Of a stretch of DNA of 64,000 nucleotides, positions 9,969 through 18,940 are shown piece after piece. This stretch comes from Candidatus Aegiribacteria sp. Lineage in GTDB: Bacteria; Fermentibacterota; Fermentibacteria; Fermentibacterales; JCC-6. The notes below the pieces were generated by a model. That model saw only the letters and a program-made list of their open reading frames with translations. It was not told the origin of the DNA and ran no database searches. Numbering within the stretch: the first letter of the stretch is position 1; the number at the start of each line of letters is the position of its first letter. The DNA is taken from the NCBI GenBank assembly GCA_030594645.1, contig JAUVEU010000002.1:1-64000 (forward strand). Direction: 5' to 3'. The position numbers were made by a program, and so were the translations under genes.

Positions 9969-11420
9969 TCAAGCGCTTTCAACTTTCTCTCTGTTAATCT
10001 CCACCTGAAGAAGCGCAAGCAGGTACATCCAGATTATTGTATAGCGGTAATTAGTCAATACTGAGGCAAATCCCGATGCGAATAAAAGCATGATCAGCGC
10101 ACAGAAAATCCCCAGAGCTGTTCCCGCTCTTTTACTGTCAGCTGTTCTGAAAAAGAGCTTTGCCGCTCTGATAACAGCATTCAGAAATATTGAAAGAAGT
10201 ACTACTACTCCTGTAATACCCATTGCAAGCGCTGTTTGAAAGTAAGAACTGTCTACAGAGAACAGAGTCCTTACTTCTCCTATTTCAGGCTTGAAATAGG
10301 TAATCGTTGATCCGAAACCTCTGCCCATCAACATGTACGAGCCACTGATTCTTTCTATTACGGCACCCCAGGAAATCAGTCTTGAAAGTACAGAAACATC
10401 GGTCAGATAGTTACCGGACTCATTACCGGTTCGCTGGGCTATATCGGCTGCTGAAAGAATCCCCATCGCGGATATGGAAAATACGATCAGAATAACGAAA
10501 CCGGCCAGTACCGTTAGTGAGACTATCATCCGTTTGCCAAGAGGGATATTATCTCTCTTTCTGAACAGATTGAGAATCCAGGCCGAAGCAAGGGCGAGAA
10601 GCACACCGCCCCATAATCCTCTTGTCTGGGAGAGGATAAGAGCTGTACCCATAAAAAGCATCGCGGGCAGAATAAGAATGATCGGGGGGCGCGTCTTCCA
10701 TGATTTCCAGAGTTTACCTGTGAAAAGCAACAGTACTACCCCAAATGCATTAGGTTGTCTTGTTCCTATTCTGAGACCCGTTTCGTCTCTATAGTATACT
10801 CCCTCACCTGAACCGAATACCCCCTTGATCACAAAAATAAATCCGCCAATAGTAGCTGATGTCAGAAGCACCCGCCAGGCAAGTTCCCTGGCTTTATCAT
10901 CAGATAGAACCCACAATAATGGGAAGTAAAGGAAATAAGCTCCAAAGGTTTTTATATGAATACCGATGAATGCAGGTGTGTTGCCGGCAGAATACCCTCT
11001 GAATGCGGCAATTACGATAAGAAATACGAATATGGAAATAAGATATCCCTGTGGACCTGCCTTTATTCCCCTCATGGATCTGTCAGGAAGGGATATGAGC
11101 CATAGCCATAGAAACCAGATAGTAAGAAGATCATCCACCCTTAAGTTAATGAATCCAAGGTACAGCTGAGTAGCGCTGAGCTGAGTGACCGTCAGGATGA
11201 TCTGGAGTCCTACTATGAATGAGAAAACCCTTATCGGTGATCCCGCAAGGAGGAACAGAATGCCGGGAATAACAAGTATCGCGACTCCAATAAAAAACTT
11301 GCCGTAAATCATCGAAGCGATCATTACGAGACCAATGATGATCAATCCTGCAGCAGTTATTCTGGAAGTCAGTTTTTGTGTATTTGATCCTGACAGTTCC
11401 ATTAAATCGGGAATACTCAA
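9969..11420 (-). CDS. O-antigen ligase/polymerase-like membrane protein
   Basis: 483-aa multi-TM protein with a Wzy/WaaL-like layout (SQTRGLWGGVLLALA..., GRGFGSTITYF). Confidence 0.65.
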   Translation of the reverse strand: MSIPDLMELSGSNTQKLTSRITAAGLIIIGLVMIASMIYGKFFIGVAILVIPGILFLLAGSPIRVFSFIVGLQIILTVTQLSATQLYLGFINLRVDDLLTIWFLWLWLISLPDRSMRGIKAGPQGYLISIFVFLIVIAAFRGYSAGNTPAFIGIHIKTFGAYFLYFPLLWVLSDDKARELAWRVLLTSATIGGFIFVIKGVFGSGEGVYYRDETGLRIGTRQPNAFGVVLLLFTGKLWKSWKTRPPIILILPAMLFMGTALILSQTRGLWGGVLLALASAWILNLFRKRDNIPLGKRMIVSLTVLAGFVILIVFSISAMGILSAADIAQRTGNESGNYLTDVSVLSRLISWGAVIERISGSYMLMGRGFGSTITYFKPEIGEVRTLFSVDSSYFQTALAMGITGVVVLLSIFLNAVIRAAKLFFRTADSKRAGTALGIFCALIMLLFASGFASVLTNYRYTIIWMYLLALLQVEINREKVESA

Positions 11421-11478
11421 TTCACTTTCTCCTGTTTCCTCACCACATCAGCCACCACTTGCGCATCTCTTACCCGAA

Positions 11479-13863
11479 CTATCCATTCTCAGCGGATGAT
11501 CCATTGGATACAAAACTGCCGGTATGATCTGAACATGATAACATAAGAAGGGTCATATCATCATTCGCCGGAACCTGATCACGGTATGTTTCAAGCGTGT
11601 CAAGAAGTTTCTCAAGAATAGCGGATGATCCGGAGGATTCTTGCTCCGCCACGAAATCGGCAAGTCTTACAACTCCGAACTCCTCTTCATCGTTCACGTT
11701 CATACTCTCGGTGATGCCATCTGTATAGAGAAGAAGCCTGTTTTTGTCAGAAAGACGGGTTGTTGCGGTTTGGTACCCGGCATCCTCCATGACACCAAGA
11801 ACAAGCCCGCCTTCCGCAAGTTTCTCAACCGTTCCGTCACGATTGATGAGAAGAGGAGGATCATGTCCGGCGCAGCAGTAGCTGAGAGTTCCCTCTACAG
11901 GGTCCAGAACACCGTAGAAAAACGTTATGAATTTATCATCAGGCATTCTGCTGCTCATCAACCGATTCAATCTCTCTACAACACCTCCTGCGTTCGCGCC
12001 CATTCCTGGAGCAACCGCATGAAGAGCAGACTGCAGCGCAGCCATGAGAAGGGCAGCGGCAGTACCTTTTCCGGACACGTCAGCTATGGCAATTCCGCAA
12101 AGATTATCGGGCAGTTTTATTACATCGTAGTAATCACCACCAACCTGCTGGCTCTGGACGCTGATACCGGCAATGTCAAAACCCGGAATTGAGGGAATAT
12201 CTCCTGGAAGAAGTTCCTCCTGGATCGATCTGGCAATTGCCAGTTCTTCCTGATACCTTTGTCGTTCGAGTTCAGTTTCCATAAGCCTGGCGTTCTCTAT
12301 TGCCGCAGCAATCTGGCGGGCAAATGTTTCAAAAAGACCACTGGATTCGTTCATGAAACCGAACTGATGATTCGTGGACGCATAAAGTATACCTACAGTT
12401 TGTTTTCTGACTTTAAGAAGAGCAGCAAGAAGCGAGCCTGGAGAATATGATTTCTTTCCGGCAATCCTGGAGAGTGAACTTGACGGATATCTGTTCAGTA
12501 GAAGTGTACCTCCAGACTCCTCAAGCTGATTGCGTACTTCTGAATGCCATTCATCCGGAAATATGAATTTTTCTTTACGGGAATGGGGAGTTTTCCAGCG
12601 GCTGAATATACCGTCGTCCAGTTTAACAGCCCAGCAGGTATCGGCTCCTGAAAGTCTTCTGCCAAGTGTTGTTGAAGATGATACGATTTTTTCTTCATCA
12701 AAAGTTGAATAGATGGATTGTCCCAATCCATCCAGTGTTCTCAGTTGATCAAGCTTTCTGTCAACAAGCCTTGCGGAAGGAAGGAAAAACAGAATTGACA
12801 GAGCCGCTAAAGCACTGAAAATCAGCAGGATTGTGAATACACTTCCAACAAGAGTACCCAGAGCAAGCGATGAAAAGGTCAGTCTGCCCGAGAAATACAT
12901 CTGCAGTACGGACTGCGCAAGCACAAGCACAACGATTGAACCTGAAAGAGCGAGATATTTCCGCCACCTGTTCAGGTAGTGTATCCATTTTGTTCTGAAT
13001 CCGTTAAGAATGGAAAATATCATGAGAAGTACGTAAAATGGACTGATCGACAGGAGAATGTCCGCGTTGCCAAACCCGGAAACAGCCCGCTGCATCAGCT
13101 GTTCAAAACCGAATGAAACATACAGAATGCGAAGAAGCAATGTTATCAATAAAACGCGGAACCAGAAAAGGGTTCCCTTGCGTCTTTCAACAAGAACAAG
13201 ATATTTCAAACATATCAACAATGCGATTGAAGCTGTGACTGCGGCTATCAACGCTATGAGCCGTAGGAAACCTCCGGATGCATCTGCTGCTCCATCGCTG
13301 AACAGTATGGAATCCTCCCTGGTAACATTCGATCCGGAGTAGACTGTTCTGATAAGGATTTCAGCTGTAGCAGAAGTTACGTTCCCGACAGCTCCGAGAG
13401 TTCTGCCGATTGTTCCCGTTCCACTGAACAGACCAGCGTTTCTTATAGCCTCACCGCTGGATAAGGCCAGTCTGTTAATAGACTTCTGTATCTCCGGATT
13501 TGATGAAAAGACAGAGCTGTCAGAGAGCTGCAAGTGCTGATCAACTGTCTTTTCCGGAAAAGACTCCTCTGTATCCTGAAGGCTGATTGATTCCTCATCA
13601 AGAGAAGGTGTAATGAATAGCGCAAGAGCGAAAACGGAAGCAACAAGCAGAATCGTAAGTCCGAGCACATTGGTCAGCTGAAGTCTCAAAATGAAGCGCT
13701 TAAGAAGAATATATAGAAATAGCAAGCCAAGACAGGCAGCAGCTTCGGACAGGCTGAAGCTGCCCGGAGATGACTTCAGAAAATACAGGGGGAGAAACAG
13801 AAGCAGAGCCAGGACAGCAACAATCAGTTTCCCCGGTACTCCTTTACATCGCATCAATAACAT
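11479..13863 (-). CDS. SpoIIE/PP2C-type serine phosphatase with GAF domain and N-terminal TM region
   Basis: ARSIQEELLPGDIPSIPGFDIAG...QVGGDYYDVIKLPDNLCGIAIADVSGKGTAAALLMA; LLLYTDGITESMN. Confidence 0.88.
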   Translation of the reverse strand: MLLMRCKGVPGKLIVAVLALLLFLPLYFLKSSPGSFSLSEAAACLGLLFLYILLKRFILRLQLTNVLGLTILLVASVFALALFITPSLDEESISLQDTEESFPEKTVDQHLQLSDSSVFSSNPEIQKSINRLALSSGEAIRNAGLFSGTGTIGRTLGAVGNVTSATAEILIRTVYSGSNVTREDSILFSDGAADASGGFLRLIALIAAVTASIALLICLKYLVLVERRKGTLFWFRVLLITLLLRILYVSFGFEQLMQRAVSGFGNADILLSISPFYVLLMIFSILNGFRTKWIHYLNRWRKYLALSGSIVVLVLAQSVLQMYFSGRLTFSSLALGTLVGSVFTILLIFSALAALSILFFLPSARLVDRKLDQLRTLDGLGQSIYSTFDEEKIVSSSTTLGRRLSGADTCWAVKLDDGIFSRWKTPHSRKEKFIFPDEWHSEVRNQLEESGGTLLLNRYPSSSLSRIAGKKSYSPGSLLAALLKVRKQTVGILYASTNHQFGFMNESSGLFETFARQIAAAIENARLMETELERQRYQEELAIARSIQEELLPGDIPSIPGFDIAGISVQSQQVGGDYYDVIKLPDNLCGIAIADVSGKGTAAALLMAALQSALHAVAPGMGANAGGVVERLNRLMSSRMPDDKFITFFYGVLDPVEGTLSYCCAGHDPPLLINRDGTVEKLAEGGLVLGVMEDAGYQTATTRLSDKNRLLLYTDGITESMNVNDEEEFGVVRLADFVAEQESSGSSAILEKLLDTLETYRDQVPANDDMTLLMLSCSDHTGSFVSNGSSAENG

Positions 13864-13883
13864 CCCGCATATGCGTTTCTATC

Positions 13884-15188
13884 TCAGTTTCCCATCATAG
13901 AAAGAGCTTCCCGGATATGAGGAATATCGATTTCCATACTCTCTCCGGTATTCATATCCCGAATTGTGACATTTCCCGAATCGATCTCGTCCGGACCGAT
14001 AGCAACAACATATCTGATCGCTTTTCTGTCAGCGATTTTGAATTGCTTTGACAGATTCTTGCGGCTTATATCCATCTCTACTGATATATCAGCATCACGC
14101 AGGCGTTCGGCAAGATTCAGAGCGAACTCTCTCTGTTCATCGGCGCAGACAGCAAGAAAAACATCCGCAGGATGTGAGAGAGCCAGGTTATCAGGAATCA
14201 GACCGTATGTCTGAAGAAACAGTTTCAGGGTAAGAATACCCAGACCGAATCCCACTCCGGATACATTCTGTTTGCTGAACAGTCCTACAAGATTGTCATA
14301 TCTTCCTCCACCGCATATGGATCTTCTGTTCTCACCGCCTTTGTCCAAAACCTCGAACACGATACCGGTATAGTAATCAAGCCCTCTTACAACCCCTGCT
14401 TCAAAAGACGCTGAATCAACGCCGGCTCCTTCAAGCATGCCGCTGAACTTCACAAGCTCTGAATAAGCAGGATCTTCAGCCATAAGTTTGCTGAGCCATG
14501 GTGAATCCAGTGTTCCACAGGAGGCGAATTTTATCAGTGACTCAGCTTTTGAGCTGTCCGCAATTTCATCTTGAAGCCACTTCTCCCACTTTTCGGGCGG
14601 CATTTTGTCCTTCTTATCAATAATCGCAAAGGCTTTCTGCATTTCAAGCGGAGTAAACCCGGATTTTATAAGAACTCCTGATGCAAGTTTTCTGCTGGAA
14701 TACCTTATCGCATACTGCTCTGGGACAGCAGAAAACCCGTCCATGATTCTCTGCAGGACAAGAAATATCTCCAGTTCAGCTTCAAGGCTATCAGCTCCAA
14801 GAATATCAAGATTGAACTGCAGGAACTCGCGGGCTCTCCCCCGCTGAGTGTTCTCATAACGATAACAGAGTGGAAAAGACATCCATTTGACCGGAAAGAT
14901 AAGTTCTCCCGCAGCAGCCACCATTCTGGCAGTGGAAGGAGTCAGTTCCGGTCTCATAATAAGGTTTCTGCCGCCTTTGTCTGTAAAATTGTAGCTCTGA
15001 TCCTTTGCCAGTTCACTTCCTGATTTAGCAAGGAACAGATCAAGCGGTTCAAGAACCGGTGCTTCGTAGGCCTCGAACCCGTAAGCTGATCCGGCTTTTG
15101 ACAGCTGACCGATAATGTAATCCTCTACCCTCTTCTCCTCCGGGAACAGCTCGCGCATCCCCTTGAGAGGCTTTCTGCTCAGTGCCAT
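13884..15188 (-). CDS. hisS: histidyl-tRNA synthetase
   Basis: KGMRELFPEEKRVEDYI, class II motif 2 FPLCYRYENTQRGRAREFLQFNLDILG, VVRGLDYYTGIVFE; start MALSRKPLKG inside the ORF. Confidence 0.93.
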   Translation of the reverse strand: MALSRKPLKGMRELFPEEKRVEDYIIGQLSKAGSAYGFEAYEAPVLEPLDLFLAKSGSELAKDQSYNFTDKGGRNLIMRPELTPSTARMVAAAGELIFPVKWMSFPLCYRYENTQRGRAREFLQFNLDILGADSLEAELEIFLVLQRIMDGFSAVPEQYAIRYSSRKLASGVLIKSGFTPLEMQKAFAIIDKKDKMPPEKWEKWLQDEIADSSKAESLIKFASCGTLDSPWLSKLMAEDPAYSELVKFSGMLEGAGVDSASFEAGVVRGLDYYTGIVFEVLDKGGENRRSICGGGRYDNLVGLFSKQNVSGVGFGLGILTLKLFLQTYGLIPDNLALSHPADVFLAVCADEQREFALNLAERLRDADISVEMDISRKNLSKQFKIADRKAIRYVVAIGPDEIDSGNVTIRDMNTGESMEIDIPHIREALSMMGN

Positions 15189-15322
15189 CAATATCCTCCG
15201 GTTCAGTTCAATACCTTTGCTGTACAATAATCGCTGGAAACTCCAATGTCTTATGGTTGTTTCCAGCAGTTGCATGGTGTAGTATTTTAGCTGTGTTAAG
15301 AATTATGAACGGGAGGATGAAT

Positions 15323-15856
15323 ATGTTCAATCTAAAGTATGTGCTGTTTTCTGTTTTAGTAATCCTGATTCTTGTTACCGGATGTGATGAAAACCCGTTT
15401 GATCCAAACAGCTGGAACACAACCTCAAAGGATAGCTTTGAACTGAAATGGAGAATCAGCGGCAGCAATCTGGAAGTGGAACTGGAAGGTCCCTCCTCCG
15501 GGTGGGTAGCAGTCGGATTCGGAGGCTCCTATCTCATGCATGACGCGAATATAATTATAGGATATGTGGACGGTTCATCGGTCAGTATACGGGACGATTT
15601 CGGTATTGACAGCAATACTCATGAGTCTGACTCCAACCTGCAGGGCGGCGAACAGAACGTTTCAGATAAATCAGGAAGTGAAAGCTCCGGAAATACCGAA
15701 CTCAGCTTCACAATCCCTCTGGACTCAGGTGATCTCTGGGACGTTGCTCTCTCCGATGGACAGAAATACAACATCGTATTCATCTGCGGGGAAGATGGAG
15801 CGGACGATTACACTTCAGACTACAAAACCATTACAAGCACATCAATTACTCTATAG
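15323..15856 (+). CDS. DOMON-like lipoprotein
   Basis: SD gggagg, lipobox VTGC; FELKWRISGSNLEVELEGPSSGWVAVGFGG...HDANIIIGYVDG. Confidence 0.7.
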   Translation: MFNLKYVLFSVLVILILVTGCDENPFDPNSWNTTSKDSFELKWRISGSNLEVELEGPSSGWVAVGFGGSYLMHDANIIIGYVDGSSVSIRDDFGIDSNTHESDSNLQGGEQNVSDKSGSESSGNTELSFTIPLDSGDLWDVALSDGQKYNIVFICGEDGADDYTSDYKTITSTSITL

Positions 15857-15859
15857 AAT

Positions 15860-16393
15860 ATGGAAATGATTTCTTCTGTCTCTTCCGGTTATCGCGAAAT
15901 CGCTCCTGATGATATAGATGAAAATGTCTTCAGACTGATCTCTGAGGATTGGTTCCTTCTTACGTCAGGTGATCTATCAAATGGATACAACACCATGACA
16001 GCAAGCTGGGGCTCCCTTGGCCAGCTGTGGCATAGGCAAGTAGCCTTCGTTTTCGTCAGACCGCAGCGTTACACATGGAAATTCATGGAGGATAATTCCC
16101 TCTTCAGCATGTGCTTCTTCAAGGAGGAGTTCAGAGAAGCGCTGAAATACTGTGGGTCTCACTCAGGCAGGATGGTAGATAAAGCCCATGAAACAGGATT
16201 AACTCCGTTTGAGCCAGTTCCAGGAACTACAGCATTCAAACAATCGAAACTGATATTTGTTTGCAAAAAACTTTATCAACAGGACATTGATCCAGAGCGA
16301 TTCCTCGAAGAGAAGATCGATTCTCTTTATCCTGAAAAAGGCTATCACCGGATGTATGTTGGAGAGATACGGAAAACACTCATCAAAGAGTAA
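15860..16393 (+). CDS. flavin reductase-like FMN-binding protein
   Basis: WFLLTSGDLSNGYNTMTASWGSLGQLWHRQVAFVFVRPQRYTWKFMEDNSLFSMCFF. Confidence 0.8.
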   Translation: MEMISSVSSGYREIAPDDIDENVFRLISEDWFLLTSGDLSNGYNTMTASWGSLGQLWHRQVAFVFVRPQRYTWKFMEDNSLFSMCFFKEEFREALKYCGSHSGRMVDKAHETGLTPFEPVPGTTAFKQSKLIFVCKKLYQQDIDPERFLEEKIDSLYPEKGYHRMYVGEIRKTLIKE

Positions 16394-16420
16394 AATACTG
16401 TCGTATTGTCATTCCTAGAC

Positions 16421-16520
16421 TGAAACTAATTGCACAAAGAGTTAATATTCTAAGGACAGCAAATGCAGGATACCACTTACGGCGGTATTGAGACAGGTGC
16501 AAAATCCACTTTCCTATAGG
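16421..16520 (+). repeat. left copy of ~100-bp direct repeat flanking the cassette array
   Basis: tgaaactaattgcacaaagag...caaatgcaggataccacttacggcggtattgagacaggtgcaaaatccactttcctatagg aligns to 22101-22201, roughly 75% identical by eye with one indel. Confidence 0.85.
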
Positions 16521-16542
16521 TATATTTATCAGATACACTCAT
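16477..16542 (-). CDS. candidate 21-aa mini-ORF MSVSDKYTYRKVDFAPVSIPP
   Basis: AAGGAG SD 7 nt before the ATG on the minus strand; tail resembles the C-terminus of the 22158-22862 protein (TYKKVDLAPVSTPP). Confidence 0.3.
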   Translation of the reverse strand: MSVSDKYTYRKVDFAPVSIPP

Positions 16543-16742
16543 ATCAATTCTCCTTGTATATATACCCTAATATCTAATTGGATATTACATGTTAATTCTC
16601 TTTTCCGCAACCCCCAACGTAAATCTTGACAGTCGTACATATCTGAATGATACTAATAAACAAAAATAGAGTCAGAATAGCAATCAAGCAATCCTGAATG
16701 GAAAGTACATATAGCTAATAATTGTTCGCCAGAAAGAAAAGA

Positions 16743-17225
16743 ATGATAAAAATCGCAATAGCATCTGATCATGCCGGTTACCATCTGAAGAAAGAGCTTA
16801 AGGATCATCTGCAGAACAAGGGATACGAGATAGATGATTTTGGCACACATAGCGACACGCCGGTAGATTATCCCGACTACATCTGTCCAGCTGCTCGAAG
16901 CGTTGCAGACGGAATTCAAAATCTCGGCATTGTACTTGGTGGAAGCGGGAACGGGGAAGCTATGGTCGCCAATAAGATGAATGGCATTAGGTGTGCCCTC
17001 TGCTGGAGTGAGCATAGCGCTCGACTTGCCAAAAAACATAACAACGCAAATATGATCGCTATCGGAGCACGAATGATGAGTGAGCAGGAAGCGATCAAGA
17101 TTGTTGACGCTTGGTTGAACGCTGTATTCGAAGGTGGTCGACACATACAAAGAATAGAAAAGCTCAATCAACTTGGCGAACAAGCGCATGCACCGGATGC
17201 GCTATCGCCCACCGGTGATGCTTAG
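16743..17225 (+). CDS. rpiB: cassette 1: RpiB/LacAB-type sugar-phosphate isomerase
   Basis: MIKIAIASDHAGYHLKKELKDHL...DFGTHSDTPVDYPDY...GIVLGGSGNGEAMVANKMNGIRCALCW. Stop lies inside attC1. Confidence 0.9.
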   Translation: MIKIAIASDHAGYHLKKELKDHLQNKGYEIDDFGTHSDTPVDYPDYICPAARSVADGIQNLGIVLGGSGNGEAMVANKMNGIRCALCWSEHSARLAKKHNNANMIAIGARMMSEQEAIKIVDAWLNAVFEGGRHIQRIEKLNQLGEQAHAPDALSPTGDA

Positions 17226-17233
17226 CGTTCGCG
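17175..17233 (+). other. attC1
   Basis: GGCGAAC-AAGCGCATGCACCGG...CCGGTGATGCTTAGC-GTTCGCG; arms GCGAAC/GTTCGC, CACCGG/CCGGTG and GCAT/ATGC pair. Confidence 0.8.
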
Positions 17234-17302
17234 CCGCGTTGCGCGCGGCCCGAATGCCGAGTTGACCTGAAAACTGCAATCCAACGAAAAGAAACTTCGA
17301 GC
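17227..17302 (+). repeat. 76-bp repeat, copy A (body of the ORF-less cassette 2)
   Basis: About 4 mismatches by eye to 21286-21361, both starting at a GTTCGCG core. Confidence 0.9.
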
Positions 17303-17426
17303 CGCGCGCTGATTCGCTCGTCTCGAACAAGTCGTTGGACGCAGACGTCATCTAAACTTCGATGGACACTCGAACTTGCGTTCGTTTGCCAGCTCAGTTA
17401 TCAATGACACAGGTCAACTCGGCATT
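17253..17426. repeat. 17-bp perfect inverted repeat around attC2
   Basis: aatgccgagttgacctg at 17253-17269; caggtcaactcggcatt at 17410-17426. Confidence 0.9.
17279..17340 (+). other. attC2 (canonical)
   Basis: ATCCAAC (RYYYAAC) ... CTTCGAG...CTCGAAC ... GTTGGAC (GTTRRRY); both core boxes match consensus exactly. Confidence 0.92.
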
Positions 17427-17442
17427 ATACTTATGGAGATAA

Positions 17443-18234
17443 ATGAAACGAAATAGATGCAAACGAGTCGTAAGAGTTCCGAAAGATTACTATTATCGTG
17501 TTCATGAAACACGCTATAGGAAAATATTAGGTAGTGGATCAGTTTTTAGGCAAAAACAAATGGACAGCCATATACTCAGTGCTTGGAACGAGTTTGTATC
17601 AACAGTAAACCTTGTTCCGGGTGTTTCCGGGATTGAATTTGGATCCGGAACAGGCATCAATACCATTACTATTTCCCAACAGGGCTTTCAAATGACAGGA
17701 ATAGATATTTCACCGACTGTAATACAAAAAGCAGAAGAATTAGCCCAAAATAAAGGGGAGATAGTAGAATTTATAGTAGGTGACATGTTTGCTACGAATC
17801 TTAGACCTGAGAGTTTTGATTTTGCAGTAAATATTTGGACTTTGCACGTTGTGGGAGAACAGCATCTTCGTGCTAAACACCTGTCTGAGTGTTATCGCGT
17901 CTTAAAACCAGGAGGATATCTGTTTCTCCATAATGAAAGCTCTGATAAGGATATGCTCGATCCCAATGAAGAAGTCGTAATTGAGGAAGTAAAAGAATGG
18001 AATATTCCAGAACTAACAAATAAATTTGAATTGCCAAATGGAGAAAGAATCCAAGTAAGTTTTCCAACGCACATGCCTCCTGATTTAAGTGGCAGAAGGT
18101 CTCTCGGAGAGCACAAAGACGAACTTGAAAAAGCTGGATTTAAAGTACTTAAATGTTATGGAGATGAAATGCAATGTTCCCCTTCTATTCCAGGAAATAA
18201 AGTAATGGTTGCTTTTGCATACAAGGAAAAATAG
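17443..18234 (+). CDS. cassette 3: class I SAM-dependent methyltransferase
   Basis: SGIEFGSGTGINTITISQQGFQMTGIDISPTVIQKAEELA...LSECYRVLKPGGYLFLHNE. Confidence 0.88.
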   Translation: MKRNRCKRVVRVPKDYYYRVHETRYRKILGSGSVFRQKQMDSHILSAWNEFVSTVNLVPGVSGIEFGSGTGINTITISQQGFQMTGIDISPTVIQKAEELAQNKGEIVEFIVGDMFATNLRPESFDFAVNIWTLHVVGEQHLRAKHLSECYRVLKPGGYLFLHNESSDKDMLDPNEEVVIEEVKEWNIPELTNKFELPNGERIQVSFPTHMPPDLSGRRSLGEHKDELEKAGFKVLKCYGDEMQCSPSIPGNKVMVAFAYKEK

Positions 18235-18315
18235 TATAACAAAAAAATGCACACGGACAACAACATACTCCGACTTTCCATCAGTTTGTTGTTGCCGGTG
18301 ATTTAAGCGTTGGCT
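18234..18315 (+). other. attC3
   Basis: GTATAAC...CACACGGACAACAACA / TGTTGTTGCCGGTG...GTTGGCT; stem pairs with two extra A bases on the left arm. Confidence 0.85.
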
Positions 18316-18322
18316 AAATGAA

Positions 18323-18847
18323 ATGAAACGAATCATGATCATAGGATGCGGCGGCAGCGGCAAATCCACGCTCGCGATACAACTCGCAAGAAAGCTGTCC
18401 TTAACCGTCCATCATCTTGACAGTCTGTTCTGGAGGCCGGGCTGGCAGGAAACACCAAAAGCTGAATGGCGCGTCCTACAGGAAAAGTTGTGCGCCGAGC
18501 AGGAGTGGATCTTGGATGGAAACTACGGAGGAACAATGAACGTTCGCTTCGCGAACGCTGATACCATCATCTTTCTGGACATCTCCACCTTCACCTGTCT
18601 TCTTGGCGCTATCCAACGCTTTCTCCGGTTCCATGGACGCAACAGACCGGATATGGCTGAGGGTTGCCAAGAGAGACTGAGTTGGGACTACCTGAAGTGG
18701 ATTTGGACATACAGACGTAATCGGAGACCCAAAATCCTCATTCAACTAGACAAACTGAAAGATGAGAAGCACATCGTCCTTCTTGAATCGCGTTGTGCTA
18801 TCCGACACTTTCTTAGCACAAAAAAGGATCAGCCAGCAATTGGATGA
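18323..18847 (+). CDS. cassette 4: FlaR/adenylate-kinase-like P-loop protein
   Basis: MKRIMIIGCGGSGKSTLAIQLARKLSLTVHHLDSLFWRPGWQETP...WILDGNYGGTM. Confidence 0.88.
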   Translation: MKRIMIIGCGGSGKSTLAIQLARKLSLTVHHLDSLFWRPGWQETPKAEWRVLQEKLCAEQEWILDGNYGGTMNVRFANADTIIFLDISTFTCLLGAIQRFLRFHGRNRPDMAEGCQERLSWDYLKWIWTYRRNRRPKILIQLDKLKDEKHIVLLESRCAIRHFLSTKKDQPAIG

Positions 18848-18913
18848 AGACCGACCAGTAATATCCACGCTCCTTCAGAGCACATTACTGGCGGCTTATC
18901 CAAGACGTTCAGT
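18830..18913 (+). other. attC4
   Basis: TGGATgAAGaCCGaCCAGTAAT pairs with ATTACTGGCGGCTTATCCA apart from three extrahelical bases; core GTTCAGT; R'' degenerate. Confidence 0.78.
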
Positions 18914-18940
18914 GTATTTTGAAATTACCATGGGAGATAG

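Noticed and set aside
16442-16530. Plus-strand peptide YGGIETGAKSTFL in the flanking repeat resembling a P-loop (GxxxxGKST)
   Set aside because: An extra Ala breaks the P-loop spacing in both copies, and the ORF is only 19 codons with a stop just upstream.
17351-17392. Extra attC-like site TCTAAACTTCGATGGACACTCGAACTTGCGTTCGTTT in the cassette-3 leader
   Set aside because: L''/L' partly pair but the R''/R' boxes are not consensus and do not pair well; at best degenerate.
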